The notes beneath the pieces are model-generated. The model was not told where the DNA came from and did not search any database. It was given only the letters and a program-made list of their open reading frames with translations. The position numbers and the translations under genes were made by a program. DNA of 64,000 nucleotides from Turnera subulata (lineage: Eukaryota; Streptophyta; Magnoliopsida; Malpighiales; Passifloraceae), in contig JAKUCV010003092.1 in assembly GCA_028386065.3 (NCBI GenBank), positions 297,721-361,720 on the forward strand, in the 5' to 3' direction. This document shows positions 61,479 through 64,000 of the stretch, in pieces. Within the stretch, counting starts at the first letter, position 1. Each line of letters starts with the position of its first letter.

Positions 61479-64000
61479 ATATAGTTTCCGAGCTTGACCC
61501 AATGGCACTCGATCACGCTGTACAGAGGGCTTTTCCGTTTTGTAGTACAATTCAGCGGTCTTTTTTTTTGTATAACCCGAGGTCTAGTGTCGAGTGTAAT
61601 TGGCGGATGTAATGTGACAATTTTGGAGTGATCAGTATTTAATTTTGAAAATTTTGTTAAATTCGAGTATTATTCGGCCTCATGAATCAATCTTGAAAGG
61701 GTTATCTATAAAATTGTCATAAGGGGATTAAAAAGTGACTCCAGCTATTAGTGGGCCTAGTAGGCGAGTTAGGCCTGGAGTGGAAGGATGGGTAAGATAG
61801 CATGCACCACCGACTCCTTCTGGGAGTTTAATACGGTGTCAGTTGTCGGTTTTTTTATGGTGATCCGTTTGCCTGAATTGCCTTGCCTTGGTTTGTTGTT
61901 TACGACATTGTACGTGTACGTGTTCGTATTTTATGCACGTTATCTTTTTGGGCGGCCCATGAGCTGAGATTGTAGATGGACCGGGACCACAAGTAAAAAA
62001 ATGGTGTATGTAGTATATACTCTTGTGGACGGTAAGCATCCATGGCAGCTGTAATATTTGTTTATGCAATGCAGCAGCCCACCCATGACTCCTCGAACTC
62101 GAACCATGTGTACAGTGTGTTGAATCTAGATTCTCTTTTATAAAATTATTTATATTTCTGCTGTCTAAGTTTTAACTACATTTTAAAAGTCAGACTAAAA
62201 GGTTTATTGTTTTGTCATTTTGGTTATTGGGTTTCAATATTTGGTCTTTCATTAAAAAAAATCAATGATTACGCTTTGGGAGATTTATCATGTTGGATTA
62301 ACCATAGAGGTTCCAAATTCTTTGCACCATCTTTTTAGTTTTTGGTGTTGGTTTTGTCTTCTCTTCGTTGCTTTCTTTATTATTTCCTACCTAGGCGAAC
62401 ATAAGAATCTATTAAAATATGAGTACTTGGATGGGCAAATTTTGTTGAGACGAGAGCATTGTGAAACTGGGTTCCTATTTGATATAAAAAATAAAAAAGG
62501 AATATTGTGAAACTGTGAATTCTAGGGTGGGAGAACATGTAGCTCCCCATTTAGCTTCTAACTTTGGATGTGAAACAGAGTGCTTGGGTCCCCCTCCTCC
62601 CCCATTGTTATAGTTGCCGATTCAGTGTGCGTACCCCTGAATGTCATGTTCACTTTTTTTTTTTTTTTGAAAAGAATGCCATGTTCAGTTGGACCATTGA
62701 CATTTTCAATGTGTAACATCTAGCAGGCTCATGGCTTCTGCCTGTTGCTATAGCAAGAAAGGCCTTTTTCCCTTTTGGCAAGCCGAATGACAACATACGA
62801 AATGATGATCTGGCAATTACTTGGCCGTATTTCATAACTGGAAAAATTATCTTTGACAAAAGTTAATTCAGCAGAATTTACTTTTGCAGTAAGTCATTTA
62901 CAATGTCACGATTAACATACCAATTCCGGGTTCTGTTTTTGTGCAGCTGTATTACGTACCTTTTTCTTTTTTGGTACAGAAGAAACTAAGGCCAATTTGT
63001 TAACTACTTTTGGCTAGGGATCGGAGCAAATTTCGAAAACAAAAACTGGCACGGAATCGGTAACTAAAATGGTAAGAGTAGGGACCAAGCAAGCATTTGG
63101 CCGTTTTAAACTTACTGCTATATTCTATCCACCGAGGCATTTGTCTTTGTCCAAATACATACATAATTGGAACTCCTATTTTTTAAATATGAAAGCCAAA
63201 ACCTATAACTAGCCTGCCTGATTGTGTGAAGACGATTGTTACAAGGCATCAATGGAAAAAGTCTAACAACTTATTCTTCTCGAGACCAAAGACTTGCGAT
63301 GACAATTGTTTTTTCTTTTTCGCCAAGCTAAAGAGGCTTCAAGCACAATTTATTTGCTGTGTGGTCCATCTTTCTCTGAATTCTCATGAGTTGCAAGTAT
63401 AAGTGGCAACTACCCTCAAAAAGGTCTCACATTACAATGACATCGTATGGAAGAATATATAGTATTAGAAATCTCTTTATTCTCTTTTTAAAAAATACTT
63501 TTATCGCAATTAGTCCTTGTCATTAATTCAACTTTTCTTTCATAAAGCAGAAAGTTCAATATGTTTCCAAACTTATTTGAGATGTTTCCTTGTTAATTAA
63601 AAAGTTGGTAACCTCCTTAACTAGTTGATAAACAAACTGTCCCCTATCTTTCCCAGTGGAGTTTCCCCATCTTGTAAACAAACCAGTGGGTGCCCTTACC
63701 AGGGTCAAATTTACCCACAAGCAGCACCCAGTAACTCACCTAAAAGATAAGGGTAGCAGTAGCACACAAGTTAACAAGGGCAGTATTCTGTATTCCCATT
63801 TTTTTTTTTTTCTAATGTGGAACACTATCTCTTCTCTCCATCCCAAACTAGCTGGTTCATGCTCGTCCATAAAAGATCACGTGACATATCATCATTAATA
63901 CATTAGTATTCAAAGTCTTACAATTTACTCGTTAGTTAATTCGTAACACTGACCTCTGTTTCTCAAGCCTTTTTTAAAATTTAATTTTTGTTTGATGGAG
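61479..64000 (+). other. ATM 3' UTR and downstream intergenic DNA, no gene seen
   Basis: The first 150-200 bases after the ATM stop should be 3' UTR. The remainder is AT-rich with T tracts near 62650-62668 and 63799-63810. No protein family, structured RNA or complete mobile element was recognised on either strand. Confidence 0.5.

Noticed and set aside
1..64000. CRISPR arrays, operons, bacterial insertion sequences or phage genes
   Set aside because: None seen; all genes are plant nuclear genes with spliceosomal introns or eukaryotic structure.

Overview
This is nuclear DNA of a flowering plant, most likely a eudicot. The evidence is AT-rich spliced genes with GT-AG introns and U/A-rich intron ends, plant-specific families (a Dof zinc finger, a PWWP/PDP protein, a pantothenate kinase fused to a DUF89 phosphatase), a plant ATM kinase of about 3,000 residues, a tRNA-derived SINE and a long-TIR Mutator-like element. 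I cannot name the species.

Layout. 1-7769 (+): 3' part of a bifunctional pantothenate kinase gene, 18 exons visible, 5' end outside the window. 8307-8378 (+): tRNA-Pro(UGG) with a Pol III terminator. 9756-12887 (+): intronless PWWP-domain chromatin protein of 1,043 residues. 13795-13969 (+): decayed copy of ribosomal protein eL38. 14270-17667 (+): eight-exon PIG-F gene for GPI-anchor synthesis. 19348-20929 (-): two-exon Dof transcription factor, convergent with PIG-F. 24670-26543: non-autonomous Mutator-like element with long terminal inverted repeats and a perfect target duplication. 28733-61478 (+): complete ATM gene. I resolved 79 coding exons that sum to 9,054 nt, an unbroken frame of 3,017 codons plus stop. 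61479-64000: no gene seen.

The genes are ordinary single-copy-type plant housekeeping and regulatory genes, not a pathway cluster. They cover CoA metabolism, translation, chromatin, GPI anchoring, vascular or developmental transcription and DNA damage signalling. I found no undescribed multi-gene system. The points most worth a second look are: the close linkage of a PWWP gene and ATM, which may bear on the PWWP domain described in Arabidopsis ATM; a perfect E2F site just upstream of the ATM start; three GC-AG introns (one in the pantothenate kinase gene, two in ATM); a SINE and an unidentified coding-like relic inside ATM introns; and the MULE and the eL38 relic.

Exon limits were read by eye from splice signals, frame continuity and remembered family conservation. 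No alignment or transcript data were used.
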